Shown: one piece after another, positions 35,549 through 50,948 of the stretch | Layout of the letters: every line of letters begins with the position of its first letter | How positions within the stretch are numbered: position 1 is the first letter of the stretch | Assembly: GCF_000211415.1 (NCBI RefSeq) | Contig: NZ_GL890777.1 | Coordinates: 19,538-83,537 of the forward strand | Reading direction: 5' to 3' | Length of the DNA: 64,000 bases | Source of the DNA: Enterobacter mori LMG 25706 | GTDB lineage: Bacteria > Pseudomonadota > Gammaproteobacteria > Enterobacterales > Enterobacteriaceae | Made by a program: the position numbers and the translations under genes | The notes under the pieces: generated by a model | Told to the model about the DNA's origin: nothing | Database searches by the model: none | What the model saw: only the letters and a program-made list of their open reading frames with translations

Positions 35549-36955
35549 ATGTCCAAGCAACAGATCGGCGTTGTCGGTATGGCAGTGATGGGGCGCAACC
35601 TGGCGCTCAATATCGAAAGCCGTGGTTATACCGTCTCCGTTTTCAACCGCTCCCGTGAAAAAACCGAAGAAGTGATTGCCGAGAACCCAGGTAAGAAACT
35701 GGTTCCTTTCTATACGGTTAAAGAGTTTGTTGAGTCTCTCGAAACGCCACGTCGTATCCTGTTAATGGTGAAAGCGGGCGCGGGTACCGATGCTGCTATC
35801 GATTCACTGAAACCGTATTTGGATAAAGGCGACATCATTATTGATGGCGGCAATACTTTCTACCATGACACTATTCGTCGTAACCGTGAATTGTCAGCTG
35901 AAGGCTTCAACTTCATCGGTACCGGTGTGTCCGGTGGTGAAGAGGGTGCCTTGAAAGGCCCATCTATCATGCCTGGCGGTCAGAAAGAAGCGTATGAGCT
36001 GGTCGCACCAATCCTGACTAAAATTGCAGCTGTTGCTGAGGACGGCGAGCCGTGCGTGACCTACATCGGTGCTGATGGTGCTGGCCACTACGTTAAGATG
36101 GTTCACAACGGTATCGAATACGGCGACATGCAGCTTATTGCAGAAGCGTACTCCCTGCTGAAAGGCGGCCTGAACCTTTCTAATGAAGAGCTGGCTGAGA
36201 CCTTCACCGAGTGGAATAAAGGCGAACTGAACAGCTACCTGATCGACATCACCAAAGATATCTTCACCAAGAAAGATGAAGAGGGGAAATACCTGGTTGA
36301 TGTGATTCTGGATGAAGCAGCGAACAAAGGCACCGGTAAATGGACTAGCCAGAGCTCGCTGGATCTGGGCGAGCCTCTGTCTCTGATCACTGAATCCGTA
36401 TTTGCTCGCTACATCTCCTCTTTGAAAGAGCAGCGCGTTGCGGCATCTAAAGTGCTGTCTGGTCCGCAGGCCAAGCCGGCTGGTGATAAAGCTGAATTCG
36501 TTGAGAAAGTTCGTCGTGCTCTGTATCTGGGTAAAATCGTCTCTTATGCACAAGGTTTCTCTCAGCTGCGTGCCGCTTCAGACGAAAACAACTGGGATCT
36601 GAACTACGGCGAAATCGCGAAGATCTTCCGTGCTGGCTGCATAATTCGCGCCCAGTTCCTGCAGAAAATCACAGATGCCTACGCTGAAAATGCCGGCATC
36701 GCGAATCTGCTGCTGGCACCGTACTTCAAGAAAATCGCGGACGAATACCAGCAGGCGCTGCGTGACGTGGTTGCTTACGCCGTGCAGAACGGTATTCCGG
36801 TGCCGACCTTCTCCGCTGCGGTGGCGTACTATGACAGCTACCGTGCCGCCGTACTGCCAGCGAACCTGATTCAGGCACAGCGTGATTACTTTGGTGCGCA
36901 TACGTATAAACGTACGGATAAAGAAGGTGTTTTCCACACCGAATGGCTGGATTAA
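35549..36955 (+). CDS. gnd: 6-phosphogluconate dehydrogenase, decarboxylating
   Basis: This 468-residue pentose phosphate enzyme oxidises 6-phosphogluconate to ribulose-5-phosphate with [23 protein letters not shown] near residue 7 is the cofactor site, FNRS near 32 fits NADP preference, and [16 protein letters not shown] near residue 127 and [14 protein letters not shown] near residue 183 are catalytic stretches. It is a right-hand flank of the O-antigen locus, often carried along in recombination at it. AGGAG lies 7 bases before the ATG. A small hairpin (35467-35483) precedes it, and a strong terminator follows. Confidence 0.97.
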   Translation: MSKQQIGVVGMAVMGRNLALNIESRGYTVSVFNRSREKTEEVIAENPGKKLVPFYTVKEFVESLETPRRILLMVKAGAGTDAAIDSLKPYLDKGDIIIDGGNTFYHDTIRRNRELSAEGFNFIGTGVSGGEEGALKGPSIMPGGQKEAYELVAPILTKIAAVAEDGEPCVTYIGADGAGHYVKMVHNGIEYGDMQLIAEAYSLLKGGLNLSNEELAETFTEWNKGELNSYLIDITKDIFTKKDEEGKYLVDVILDEAANKGTGKWTSQSSLDLGEPLSLITESVFARYISSLKEQRVAASKVLSGPQAKPAGDKAEFVEKVRRALYLGKIVSYAQGFSQLRAASDENNWDLNYGEIAKIFRAGCIIRAQFLQKITDAYAENAGIANLLLAPYFKKIADEYQQALRDVVAYAVQNGIPVPTFSAAVAYYDSYRAAVLPANLIQAQRDYFGAHTYKRTDKEGVFHTEWLD

Positions 36956-36981
36956 TCTGATTTAGTTTTGCCATATCATCA

Positions 36982-37010
36982 AGCCCGGTAGAGATACCGG
37001 GCTTTTTTAT
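36982..37010 (+). terminator. Intrinsic terminator of gnd
   Basis: The stem agcccggta..taccgggct with a four-base loop is followed by TTTTTT. It lies 26 bases after the gnd stop and before rfbB. Confidence 0.9.
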
Positions 37011-37049
37011 CACACCCAATCCACTTACTTTATAAACGGACTAGATTGC

Positions 37050-38138
37050 GTGAAAATTCTTGTTACTGGCGGTGCCGGTTTTATCGGTTCTGCAGTTATC
37101 CGACATATCATCAGCAATACTCGGGATAGCGTTGTTAACGTTGATAAATTGACCTATGCCGGTAATCTGGAATCCTTGCGTGAGGTAAGCGATAGCGAAC
37201 GCTATGTCTTTGAGCATGCTGATATATGCGACAAAGAGGCAATGGAGCGGATTTTCGCCATGCATCAGCCTGATGCCGTCATGCATTTGGCAGCGGAGAG
37301 CCACGTTGATCGTTCTATTACCGGTCCTGCTGCATTTATTGAAACCAATATTGTGGGTACCTATGTCCTGTTGGACATCAGTCGCGCTTACTGGTCCTCA
37401 TTGGATGAGTCGGCAAAATCCGCATTTCGTTTTCACCACATTTCAACAGATGAAGTATATGGCGATTTACCCCATCCTGATGAGCATCAGGACGGAAATC
37501 CGTTGCCGCTCTTTACAGAGAAAACGTCATACGCGCCAAGTAGCCCTTATTCAGCCTCAAAAGCATCCAGCGATCACCTGGTTCGCGCGTGGATCCGCAC
37601 CTACGGCCTGCCAGGGATAGTGACAAACTGTTCAAATAACTACGGCCCTTTCCATTTTCCGGAAAAACTTATCCCGCTTGTCATATTGAATGCACTTGAA
37701 AACAAAGCCTTACCCATTTACGGCAAGGGAGATCAAATCCGTGATTGGCTGTATGTGGAAGATCACGCGCGAGCCCTCTATACCGTCCTGACCACTGGTC
37801 AGCCCGGCGAAACGTACAATATCGGTGGGCATAATGAGAAGAAAAATATCGACGTTGTACATGCGATTTGCGATCTGCTGGATGAAATTGTCCCTAAGGA
37901 AAAATCCTACCGGGAACAGATAACCTATGTGGCTGACCGCCCCGGCCACGATCGCCGTTACGCGATAGATGCTCATAAAATCGGAACAGAGTTAGGCTGG
38001 AAGCCAGAGGAAACGTTTGAAAGTGGGATTCGCAAAACGATTGAGTGGTATTTGAACAACGCTGAATGGGTCTCTAATGTTAAAAGTGGTGCCTATAAGG
38101 CATGGATTGAGCAGAATTATGGGGAGCGTAAGTCATGA
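37050..38138 (+). CDS. rfbB: dTDP-glucose 4,6-dehydratase
   Basis: This 362-residue extended SDR makes dTDP-4-keto-6-deoxyglucose. [18 protein letters not shown] near residue 3 is the NAD motif, [11 protein letters not shown] near residue 131 contains the catalytic Thr-Asp-Glu, and [15 protein letters not shown] near residue 167 has YxxxK. It starts with GTG at 37050, which fits the family N-terminus [10 protein letters not shown]; its upstream site is weak. It overlaps rfbA by four bases. The usual partners rfbC and rfbD are absent from this window, so dTDP-rhamnose synthesis is not complete here. Confidence 0.95.
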   Translation: MKILVTGGAGFIGSAVIRHIISNTRDSVVNVDKLTYAGNLESLREVSDSERYVFEHADICDKEAMERIFAMHQPDAVMHLAAESHVDRSITGPAAFIETNIVGTYVLLDISRAYWSSLDESAKSAFRFHHISTDEVYGDLPHPDEHQDGNPLPLFTEKTSYAPSSPYSASKASSDHLVRAWIRTYGLPGIVTNCSNNYGPFHFPEKLIPLVILNALENKALPIYGKGDQIRDWLYVEDHARALYTVLTTGQPGETYNIGGHNEKKNIDVVHAICDLLDEIVPKEKSYREQITYVADRPGHDRRYAIDAHKIGTELGWKPEETFESGIRKTIEWYLNNAEWVSNVKSGAYKAWIEQNYGERKS

Positions 38139-39016
38139 CGAAGCGTAAAGGCATCATCCTCGCTGGCGGATCTGGCACGCGTCTTTACCCGGTGACGATG
38201 GCGGTGAGTAAGCAGCTGCTGCCGATTTATGATAAGCCAATGATCTACTACCCGCTTTCCACACTGATGCTCGCGGGCATTAGAGACATTCTGATTATCA
38301 GTACTCCACAAGATACGCCGCGTTTTGAACAACTGCTTGGCGATGGGAGTCAGTGGGGACTTAACCTACAATACAAAGTACAACCAAGCCCAGACGGTCT
38401 GGCGCAGGCTTTTATTCTTGGCGAAGAGTTTATCGGTGAGGACAATTGTGCGCTGGTCCTGGGGGACAACATTTTTTATGGGCATGATCTTCCGAAACTG
38501 CTTGAAGGTGCGGCTGGACAGGAAGAGGGCGCGACCGTGTTCGCTTATCATGTAAGCGACCCAGAGCGGTATGGCGTTGTTGAGTTTGACAAAGACGGTA
38601 CAGCGATTGGCCTTGAGGAGAAACCTCAACACCCCAAAAGTAACTACGCGATTACGGGTCTCTATTTTTACGATAACGATGTCATAGAGATGGCCAAAAG
38701 TTTACGTCCATCCGATCGTGGCGAGCTGGAAATCACCGACATCAACCGCCTCTATATGCAGCAGGGGCGGTTATCTGTGGCGCTGATGAGACGCGGTTAT
38801 GCATGGCTGGATACGGGAACCCACCAAAGCATGATTGAGGCAAGTAATTTTATTGCCACCATCGAAGAGCGTCAGGGTCTCAAGGTGTCTTGCCCGGAAG
38901 AGATAGCATTCCGCAGAGGCTTTATCGATTCGGATCAACTTCGGCTTTTAGCGGAGCCACTCAAGAAAACGGGTTACGGGCAATATCTATTAAATCTGAC
39001 CAAGGGATTAGTCTGA
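38135..39016 (+). CDS. rfbA: Glucose-1-phosphate thymidylyltransferase
   Basis: This 293-residue enzyme makes dTDP-glucose from dTTP and glucose-1-phosphate, the substrate of Rfb[21 protein letters not shown] near residue 8 is the nucleotide-binding signature, [15 protein letters not shown] near residue 109 holds the metal-binding aspartate, and [18 protein letters not shown] near residue 161 is conserved. It starts within the rfbB stop (ATGA). No rfbC or rfbD follows; instead a 239-base gap leads to ugd. Confidence 0.96.
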   Translation: MTKRKGIILAGGSGTRLYPVTMAVSKQLLPIYDKPMIYYPLSTLMLAGIRDILIISTPQDTPRFEQLLGDGSQWGLNLQYKVQPSPDGLAQAFILGEEFIGEDNCALVLGDNIFYGHDLPKLLEGAAGQEEGATVFAYHVSDPERYGVVEFDKDGTAIGLEEKPQHPKSNYAITGLYFYDNDVIEMAKSLRPSDRGELEITDINRLYMQQGRLSVALMRRGYAWLDTGTHQSMIEASNFIATIEERQGLKVSCPEEIAFRRGFIDSDQLRLLAEPLKKTGYGQYLLNLTKGLV

Positions 39017-39255
39017 TTTGAATCTTGCCATCATTGATCATTTTTGGGCATGTGTAATCGTTGAAAGCAGCATTGAGGCTGGTGAGAAGGCAGTTTATCC
39101 GTCGTGTTGACGGCCTGTGCTTATGAATTTATCCACTGCCCAGACAGGACATGAACCTTGACAGCGAAATGGCATTAGCGATAAAAAACCACCAGTTAAC
39201 TATTGTGGTGGGATTTTGAATGTCACCAGAAACTCATACTGAAGAAGTCAAGTAA
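39017..39255 (+). other. Intergenic stretch between rfbA and ugd
   Basis: No gene can be supported. An open TTG-initiated frame of 30 codons (39018-39110, ending in a TGA) directly follows the rfbA stop and could be the relic of a lost gene, but it is too short to identify. A weak hairpin ccacca/tggtgg (39189-39211) with TTTT nearby lies before ugd. Confidence 0.5.
39158..39185 (+). promoter_or_regulatory. Possible ugd promoter
   Basis: A perfect TTGACA (39158-39163) is followed after 16 bases by GATAAA (39180-39185), four of six matches to the -10 consensus. It lies about 70 bases before the ugd ATG. ugd expression is commonly set by regulators such as PmrA, RcsB and PhoP, whose boxes I did not identify here. 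Confidence 0.45.
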
Positions 39256-40422
39256 ATGAAAATAACAATCTCCGGAACCGGTTATGTTGGTCTCTCAAAC
39301 GGTATTCTTATCGCACAACACCATGAGGTGGTTGCGCTTGATATCATTCAGGCCAAAGTGGATATGCTTAATCAGAAGAAGTCTCCGATTATCGATAAAG
39401 AAATCCAGGACTATCTGTCAAACAAACCGTTAAATTTCCGTGCCACAACGGACAAAGAAGATGCCTACCGCGACGCAGATTTCGTCATCATCGCTACACC
39501 AACGGATTACGACCCTAAAACCAACTACTTCAACACATCAACCGTAGAAGCGGTGATCAAAGATGTTATCGCAATCAACCCAAATGCGGTGATGATCATC
39601 AAATCGACCATTCCGGTAGGCTTCACCAAATCGATTAAAGAAGAGTTGGGTATTGATAATGTCTTCTTCTCGCCTGAGTTTCTGCGCGAGGGCAGGGCGT
39701 TATACGATAACCTGCACCCATCCCGAATCGTGATCGGTGAGCGTTCTGAGCGTGCGGAGCGCTTCGCCGCACTGCTGCAGGAAGGCGCAATCAAGAAGGA
39801 TATTCCGGTACTGTTCACTGACTCCACCGAAGCTGAGGCGATCAAGCTCTTTGCCAATACCTATCTGGCAATGCGCGTGGCCTACTTCAACGAGCTGGAC
39901 AGCTATGCAGAGAGTCTGGGCCTGAACACCCGCCAGATCATCGAAGGCGCGTGCCTCGACCCCCGTATCGGTAACCATTACAACAACCCGTCGTTTGGTT
40001 ACGGCGGCTCCTGTCTGCCCAAAGATACCAAGCAGTTGTTGGCAAACTATCAGGCGGTGCCAAACAACCTGATTTCTGCCATTGTCGATGCCAACCGCAC
40101 GCGTAAAGACTTCATCTCTGATTCGATCCTTGCGCGTCAGCCGAAAGTGGTGGGCGTCTATCGTCTGATCATGAAGAGCGGCTCTGATAACTTCCGCGCT
40201 TCTTCTATTCAGGGGATCATGAAGCGTATTAAGGCGAAAGGCGTGCAGGTCATTATCTATGAACCAGCGATGCAGGAAGACGAGTTCTTCCATTCTCGCG
40301 TAGTTCGCGATCTGGACGTTTTCAAGAAAGAAGCGGATGTGATTATCTCGAATCGTATGGCGGAAGAGCTGGCAGACGTGGCGGATAAGGTTTACACCCG
40401 CGATCTGTTTGGTAGCGACTAA
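39256..40422 (+). CDS. ugd: UDP-glucose 6-dehydrogenase
   Basis: This 388-residue enzyme oxidises UDP-glucose to UDP-glucuronate with two [20 protein letters not shown] near residue 4 is the NAD-binding motif, and [18 protein letters not shown] near residue 247 contains the catalytic cysteine and adjacent lysine. UDP-GlcA feeds colanic acid, the 4-amino-arabinose pathway, and, through the convergent epimerase next door, UDP-galacturonate. A shared bidirectional terminator separates the two genes. Confidence 0.97.
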   Translation: MKITISGTGYVGLSNGILIAQHHEVVALDIIQAKVDMLNQKKSPIIDKEIQDYLSNKPLNFRATTDKEDAYRDADFVIIATPTDYDPKTNYFNTSTVEAVIKDVIAINPNAVMIIKSTIPVGFTKSIKEELGIDNVFFSPEFLREGRALYDNLHPSRIVIGERSERAERFAALLQEGAIKKDIPVLFTDSTEAEAIKLFANTYLAMRVAYFNELDSYAESLGLNTRQIIEGACLDPRIGNHYNNPSFGYGGSCLPKDTKQLLANYQAVPNNLISAIVDANRTRKDFISDSILARQPKVVGVYRLIMKSGSDNFRASSIQGIMKRIKAKGVQVIIYEPAMQEDEFFHSRVVRDLDVFKKEADVIISNRMAEELADVADKVYTRDLFGSD

Positions 40423-40441
40423 TCTCCCGTCTACCGCACAC

Positions 40442-40472
40442 AAAAAACCCGGCTCATGCGCCGGGTTTTTTG
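40442..40472. terminator. Bidirectional terminator between ugd and the epimerase gene
   Basis: The palindrome aaaacccggc tcat gcgccgggtttttt is flanked by A-run and T-run, so it can end transcription from ugd (plus) and from the convergent gene (minus). Confidence 0.9.
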
Positions 40473-40474
40473 TA

Positions 40475-41479
40475 TTAAACCTTATAGAAATTACGGTACC
40501 AGTCGACAAAGTTCTTCACTCCGTCTTTTACCGAGGTCTGCGGTTTAAAACCAATCACGTCATATAACGCCTTCGTATCGGCGCTGGTTTCCAGCACGTC
40601 ACCGGGCTGGATGGGCATCATGTTTTTCTCTGCCACTTTACCTAACGCGTCTTCCAGCGCGGTAATGTAATCCATCAGCTCGACAGGCGAGCTGTTGCCG
40701 ATGTTGTAGACGCGATACGGTGCGGAGCTGGTCGCTGGCGAACCGGCCTCGACGGTCCAGTTCGCATCGGCCTGAGGGATCACATCCTGCAGACGGATGA
40801 TCGCTTCAGCGATATCATCGATGTAGGTGAAGTCACGCTTCATCTTGCCGTAGTTGTAGACGTCAATACTCTTGCCTTCAATCATCGCTTTGGTGAACTT
40901 GAACAGCGCCATGTCCGGGCGTCCCCAAGGACCGTACACCGTAAAGAAGCGAAGCCCGGTTGTCGGCAGGTTGTAGAGATGCGAGTAAGTGTGCGACATC
41001 AGCTCGTTGGCTTTTTTGGTCGCTGCATACAGTGAAACCGGGTGATCCACTGAGTCGTCAGTTGAGAACGGCATCTTACGGTTCAGGCCGTAAACGGAGC
41101 TGGAAGAGGCATACAGGAGGTGCTGAACCTTGTTATGGCGGCAGCCTTCCAGCACGTTGAGATGGCCAACCAGGTTAGCATCTGCATAGGCGTGCGGGTT
41201 TTCCAGCGAGTAGCGAACGCCTGCCTGCGCGGCCAGATGGATCACACGGTCAAATTTCTCATTGGCGAAGAGTGCGGCCATGCCTTCACGATCGGCTAAA
41301 TCCAGCTTTTGGAAGGAGAAATTCTCGGATGTGAGCAGATCAAGACGCGCCAGCTTGAGATTAACGTCGTAGTAGTCATTCAGATTATCAATCCCAATGA
41401 CGTGATGACCTGCCTCCAGAAGCCGCTTGCTAACATGCGAACCGATAAAACCTGCTGCGCCAGTAACCAAAAATTTCAT
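40475..41479 (-). CDS. UDP-glucuronate 4-epimerase
   Basis: This 334-residue extended SDR converts UDP-glucuronate to UDP-galacturonate. [18 protein letters not shown] near residue 4 is the NAD motif, YASSSSVYG near residue 122 has the catalytic Ser region, and [13 protein letters not shown] near residue 149 carries YxxxK. The N-terminal [14 protein letters not shown] stretch is the Uge/Gla/LpsL form rather than GalE. GAGGAAAGAT precedes the ATG. It is convergent with ugd, whose product is its substrate. Use of galacturonate (capsule, lipopolysaccharide core or other) is inferred, since no galacturonosyltransferase lies in the window. Confidence 0.88.
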   Translation of the reverse strand: MKFLVTGAAGFIGSHVSKRLLEAGHHVIGIDNLNDYYDVNLKLARLDLLTSENFSFQKLDLADREGMAALFANEKFDRVIHLAAQAGVRYSLENPHAYADANLVGHLNVLEGCRHNKVQHLLYASSSSVYGLNRKMPFSTDDSVDHPVSLYAATKKANELMSHTYSHLYNLPTTGLRFFTVYGPWGRPDMALFKFTKAMIEGKSIDVYNYGKMKRDFTYIDDIAEAIIRLQDVIPQADANWTVEAGSPATSSAPYRVYNIGNSSPVELMDYITALEDALGKVAEKNMMPIQPGDVLETSADTKALYDVIGFKPQTSVKDGVKNFVDWYRNFYKV

Positions 41480-41672
41480 ATCTTTCCTCGTTAACGCTTC
41501 GTTCCTGTTGATGCTCAGCGCATCAGATTATGTCTATGATAACCCGTTGCTCATAAGTTACATAACCCATCTTTCCGATATAACTCATCGTATTCCTATA
41601 GAAAAATTGCCAGCAACAGATACACTATGGGAACATGATTTCTTTTGCCCTTTTTGATCTGTTAGGGATTGT

Positions 41673-42653
41673 ATGACGCAAAACAACAATAACCTGGTCC
41701 CGCGCAGTAACGACCCGGAGCAAATTGATTTACTTGATTTAGTGCTACAGCTGTGGCGTGGGAAGTGGATTGTCGGTGCTTTTATCGTTGTATTTATTGT
41801 GCTTGCCGCAGGTTATTTAACCGTAGCTAAAGAGAAATGGACCTCTTCAGCGATCATTGCCCAGCCTGACGCTGCACAAATTGCAACATATTCTAACGCG
41901 CTGAACATCCTCTATGGCGGTGCCGCACCTTCAATGCTTGATATTCAGACCCGCGCTATTGGTCGTTTTAACTCTTCCTTTTCTGCCTTATCTCAGGCAC
42001 TTGAAAATCAGGCTGCCCCAGAGAAATTGACCATTGAGCCGACGGTTAAGGGGCAATCTCTGCCGTTAACTGTCTCCTATACGAGCGAATCCGCAGAAGC
42101 CGCGCAAAAACAACTCGCTCAGTATATCCAGCAGGTTGATGAGCAAACTGCAAAAGAGCTGACGCTCGACCTCAGGGATAACCTCAAACAACAGATCACA
42201 ACCCTGAATGATTCTCTGGAAAACCAGGAGAAGGTGTCTCAGGAGCAAAAAGATCTTCGTATCAAACAGATTGCGGAAGCGCTTAAAAACGCGGAAGCGA
42301 CAAAAATCACCACCCCGCAGATCCAACAAACGCAGGATGTGACGCAAGAAACCATGTTCCTGTTAGGAAGCGAAGCCTTAAAATCAATGTTAGACAACGA
42401 AGCATCGCGTCCTCTTGTCTTCTCAGGCACATACTATCAGACCAAACAGAATTTACTCGATATCCAGAACCTGAACGTGAACCCCGAAACTATCCATGTC
42501 TATCGCTACGTGATGAAGCCGAATCTGCCTGTTACTCGCGATAGCCCGAAAAAAGCCATCACCCTGATTCTTGCCGTACTGCTGGGCGGGATTATCGGTT
42601 CTGGTGTAGTACTGGGCCGCAACGCGCTGCGTAACTACAAGCCAAAAGCCTGA
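41673..42653 (+). CDS. wzzB: O-antigen chain length determinant WzzB
   Basis: This 326-residue polysaccharide co-polymerase sets modal O-chain length with Wzy. It has two membrane helices bracketing a periplasmic, partly coiled-coil domain: WIVGAFIVVFIVLAAGYLTV near residue 32 and AITLILAVLLGGIIGSGVVL near residue 293, the second preceded by the proline-rich PNLPVTRDSPKK typical of Wzz. It lies outside the O-cluster, as in E. coli, next to the his operon, and is convergent with it. Confidence 0.94.
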   Translation: MTQNNNNLVPRSNDPEQIDLLDLVLQLWRGKWIVGAFIVVFIVLAAGYLTVAKEKWTSSAIIAQPDAAQIATYSNALNILYGGAAPSMLDIQTRAIGRFNSSFSALSQALENQAAPEKLTIEPTVKGQSLPLTVSYTSESAEAAQKQLAQYIQQVDEQTAKELTLDLRDNLKQQITTLNDSLENQEKVSQEQKDLRIKQIAEALKNAEATKITTPQIQQTQDVTQETMFLLGSEALKSMLDNEASRPLVFSGTYYQTKQNLLDIQNLNVNPETIHVYRYVMKPNLPVTRDSPKKAITLILAVLLGGIIGSGVVLGRNALRNYKPKA

Positions 42654-42662
42654 TTCGCAGAC

Positions 42663-42694
42663 AAAAAAAGACCGGGTTTCCCCGGTCTTTTTTT
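42663..42694. terminator. Bidirectional terminator between wzzB and hisI
   Basis: The hairpin agaccggg..cccggtct is flanked by an A-run on the left and a T-run on the right, serving wzzB (plus) and the end of the his operon (minus). The hisI stop lies in the T-run. Confidence 0.92.
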
Positions 42695-43297
42695 ATTTAT
42701 GGCGCTTACGTAAGTTCTCAATCACCGCCGTTAAATCCAGCTCCTGATCCTGCAGCAGCACCAGCAGGTGGTACATCAAATCCGATGCCTCGTTAGTCAG
42801 CTCGTCCCGGTCATGCACCGTCGCCGCCAGCGCCGTTTCGACGCCTTCTTCGCCCACTTTCTGCGCTATGCGCTTGGTTCCGCTGGCGTACAGCTTCGCG
42901 GTATACGAACTTTCAGGGTCAGCCGTTTTACGTTCAGCCAGAAGCTGCTCAAGCTGGTAAAGGAACAGCCACTGGTGGCTCGCCTCACCAAAGCAACTGC
43001 TGGTCCCTTTGTGGCACGTCGGCCCAATCGGGTTTGCCAGCACCAGCAAGGTATCGTTATCGCAGTCAGGGGTAATGCTGACCACGTTCAGGAAATGACC
43101 CGAGGTTTCGCCTTTGGCCCACAGGCGTTGTTTGGTGCGCGAGAAAAAGGTCACCTTACCGCTGTCGAGCGTTTTTGCCAGCGCGTCCTGGTTCATATAC
43201 CCCAGCATCAGCACTTCTCCTGAAACAGCATGCTGTACAACTACCGGCAATAATCCGTCAGTCTTTTCCCAGTCCAGCTGCGCCTGTTGTTGCTCTG

Positions 43298-43304
<7 letters not shown>
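42693..43304 (-). CDS. hisI: Phosphoribosyl-AMP cyclohydrolase / phosphoribosyl-ATP pyrophosphatase
   Basis: This 203-residue bifunctional enzyme (HisIE) catalyses the second and third steps of histidine synthesis. The N-terminal cyclohydrolase half contains [20 protein letters not shown] and [11 protein letters not shown] (about 75-105) with zinc-binding cysteines. The C-terminal pyrophosphatase half has [13 protein letters not shown] near residue 150 and a helical all-alpha nucleotide pyrophosphohydrolase pattern. It is the last gene of the operon and overlaps hisF by seven bases. Confidence 0.97.
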
Positions 43305-48809
<5,505 letters not shown>

Positions 48810-48814
48810 GGCCA

Positions 48815-49714
48815 TTACTCCATCATCTTCTCAATTGGCAGCACCAGAATAGAGCTTGCGCCCAGTGACTTCAGCTTTTCCATGGTTTCCCAGAACAGGG
48901 TTTCGCTGCTCACCATGTGCATCGCCACGCGCTGCTGATCGCCTGCCAGCGGCAGAATGGTTGGACGCTCAGCACCCGGGAGCAGGGCAATCACTTCGTC
49001 CAGGCGCTCGGTCGGCGCGTGCATCATGATGTATTTGGATTCACGCGCCTGAATCACGCCCTGAATACGGGTCAGCAGTTTGTCGATGAGCTGCTGCTTG
49101 GCATCGGCCATGTCGCCGTCGCGCTGAATCAGGCAGGCTTTGGAGCGGTAGATAACCTCCACTTCGCGCAGACCGTTCGCTTCCAGCGTCGCGCCGGTAG
49201 AGACCAGGTCACAAATGGCGTCAGCCAGACCCGCACGGGGTGCCACTTCAACAGAGCCGTTCAGCAGGCAGGATTTAAACTGCACGCCTTTCTGGTCGAG
49301 GTAACGCTTTAACAGGTGAGGGTAAGAGGTGGCGATACGCTTGCCGTTCAGCGCAGCCGGGCCGTCCCACGCTTCATCGACCGGCGTAGCCAGCGACAGG
49401 CGGCAGCCGCCGAAGTCCAGACGACGCAGGGTGAAGTAACGCGGGTCTTCGCCCTGCGCGCGGCGGGTCAGCAGCTCTTCTTCCAGCACGTTTTCGCCAA
49501 TGATGCCGAGATCAACGACGCCATCCATCACCAGGCCAGGAATATCGTCATCACGCACGCGCAGAATATCGATAGGCATATTTTCAGCCAGGGCAATCAG
49601 GCGCTGGGTGTGCAGGTTGATTTTAATCCCGCAGCGGGCCAGCAGTTCGCGTGAATCGTCACTCAAACGGCCTGATTTTTGAATAGCTATGCGTAAACGT
49701 GAGTTATCTAACAT
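48815..49714 (-). CDS. hisG: ATP phosphoribosyltransferase
   Basis: This 299-residue long-form HisG catalyses the committed step, condensing ATP and PRPP, and is feedback-inhibited by histidine through its C-terminal ACT-like domain (about 225-299). [19 protein letters not shown] at the start, then [19 protein letters not shown] near residue 168 (PRPP-binding loop). GAGGAAT precedes the ATG. It is the first structural gene after the attenuator. Confidence 0.97.
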   Translation of the reverse strand: MLDNSRLRIAIQKSGRLSDDSRELLARCGIKINLHTQRLIALAENMPIDILRVRDDDIPGLVMDGVVDLGIIGENVLEEELLTRRAQGEDPRYFTLRRLDFGGCRLSLATPVDEAWDGPAALNGKRIATSYPHLLKRYLDQKGVQFKSCLLNGSVEVAPRAGLADAICDLVSTGATLEANGLREVEVIYRSKACLIQRDGDMADAKQQLIDKLLTRIQGVIQARESKYIMMHAPTERLDEVIALLPGAERPTILPLAGDQQRVAMHMVSSETLFWETMEKLKSLGASSILVLPIEKMME

Positions 49715-49759
49715 TCTTTATTCCTCGTTAACCTGTTTTAACCTGTCTGAATGCGGTCC

Positions 49760-49797
49760 AAAAAAAAGCCCCCGGAAGATGATCTTCCGGGGGCTTT
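49760..49797 (-). terminator. his operon attenuator terminator
   Basis: The perfect palindrome gcccccggaagat g atcttccgggggc (49768-49794) is followed on the minus strand by a run of eight T. It lies between hisL and hisG and is the terminator arm of the classical his attenuator. Confidence 0.95.
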
Positions 49798-49858
49798 CTC
49801 TTGCGTTCGCGCACCACTGGAAGATCCAAACGTCTTCCAGCACACATCGCCTGAAAGA

Positions 49859-49909
49859 CTAGTCAGGATGATGGTGGTGATGGTGGTTTTTAAATGGAAC
49901 GCGTGTCAT
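49859..49909 (-). CDS. hisL: his operon leader peptide
   Basis: This 16-codon frame reads MTRVPFKNHHHHHHPD and is translated upstream of the attenuator. Ribosome stalling at the histidine codons when charged His-tRNA is scarce prevents terminator formation. The recalled E. coli peptide has seven consecutive histidines; here position 8 is asparagine (AAC), leaving six. It is preceded by a purine-rich ACGAGAAT site and too short for routine gene finders. Confidence 0.96.
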   Translation of the reverse strand: MTRVPFKNHHHHHHPD

Positions 49910-49948
49910 ATAAATTCTCGTTGAATGCTTATGCATCTGATGTCTTTT

Positions 49949-49978
49949 AACCTAAACCACTTGCCCGGCAGATTGCAA
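49949..49978 (-). promoter_or_regulatory. his operon promoter
   Basis: On the minus strand, TTGCAA (49978-49973) is separated by 18 bases from TAGGTT (49954-49949), followed by AAAAGACATC. This matches the hisp1 promoter layout with its TAGGTT -10 box recalled from E. coli and Salmonella. It lies about 40 bases before hisL. Confidence 0.8.
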
Positions 49979-50082
49979 GGGCTTTTTGTGATCATTAATT
50001 CATTTCATATTGATGCTATGAATTGTGTGTTCTGCCGGGCTGGCGTAGCCTTAATACAAGCATGTGTAAGCGGAGAGTTTTC

Positions 50083-50907
50083 ATGAAAAAGGTCGCAATT
50101 GTCGGTTTAGGATGGTTAGGAATGCCGCTGGCGATGTCATTAGCCGCGAAAGGCTGGCAGGTGACCGGGAGCAAAACCACGTCGGATGGGGTAGAAGCCG
50201 CACGCATGTGTGGCATCGAGGGCGTTGAGCTGCGCCTTGAGCCCGAACTGGTTTGTGATGCTGACGATCTGGATGCGCTGATGGATGTCGATGCGCTGGT
50301 CATTACCTTACCCGCCCGTCGCAGCGGGCCGGGAGAGTCTTTTTATCTGCAGGCGATGCAGGAGATTGTTGACAGCGCGCTGGCGCATCACATCCCGCGC
50401 ATCATTTTCACCAGTTCCACCTCAGTCTACGGTGACGTTGAGGGAACGGTGAAGGAAAACAGTGAACGTCAACCGGTAACCGCGAGTGGTCGGGTGCTGA
50501 AAGAGCTGGAGGACTGGCTGCATAACCTGCCGGGCACTCAGGTAGATATCCTGCGTCTGGCCGGGCTGGTGGGGCCGGGTCGTCATCCTGGACGGTTCTT
50601 TGCCGGAAAATCGGCTCCGGATGGACAACATGGCGTCAATCTCGTCCATCTTGAGGATGTTATTGGGGCAATTGAGTTGCTATTACAGGCTCCGAAGGGT
50701 GGGCACATCTATAATATATGTGCACCCTCTCATCCATCGAGAAGTACCTTCTATCCGCTGATGGCTCGTCAATTGGGTCTGGCTCCGCCAGTCTTTGGCG
50801 ATGCGAAAGGGGAAGGGAATGGCAAAATTGTTGATGGCAATCGAATTTGTCATGAACTGGGATTTGAGTATCAGTATCCCGATCCGCTGGTGATGCCCAT
50901 GGAATAA
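50083..50907 (+). CDS. yeeZ: YeeZ, NAD(P)-binding SDR-like protein
   Basis: This 274-residue protein of the extended SDR group is of unestablished function. KKVAIVGLGWLGMPLAMSLA at the start is a Rossmann GxGxxG motif, and FTSSTSVYGDVEG near residue 112 resembles the SDR serine region, but no clear YxxxK is seen. The ATG at 50083 matches the E. coli start. It is divergent from the his operon, and its stop lies about 40 bases before yeeY, so the two may be cotranscribed. Confidence 0.92.
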   Translation: MKKVAIVGLGWLGMPLAMSLAAKGWQVTGSKTTSDGVEAARMCGIEGVELRLEPELVCDADDLDALMDVDALVITLPARRSGPGESFYLQAMQEIVDSALAHHIPRIIFTSSTSVYGDVEGTVKENSERQPVTASGRVLKELEDWLHNLPGTQVDILRLAGLVGPGRHPGRFFAGKSAPDGQHGVNLVHLEDVIGAIELLLQAPKGGHIYNICAPSHPSRSTFYPLMARQLGLAPPVFGDAKGEGNGKIVDGNRICHELGFEYQYPDPLVMPME

Positions 50908-50948
50908 TGCCATCGGCGGAGACGATCGCACACCGTAAGGGGGCGAAG

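Noticed and set aside
37050..39016. dTDP-rhamnose as an O-antigen sugar
   Set aside because: rfbC and rfbD are absent from the window and no rhamnosyltransferase is recognisable.
49868..49885. Tandem atg/gtg repeat as a microsatellite or CRISPR-like repeat
   Set aside because: It is the histidine codon run of hisL read from the other strand.
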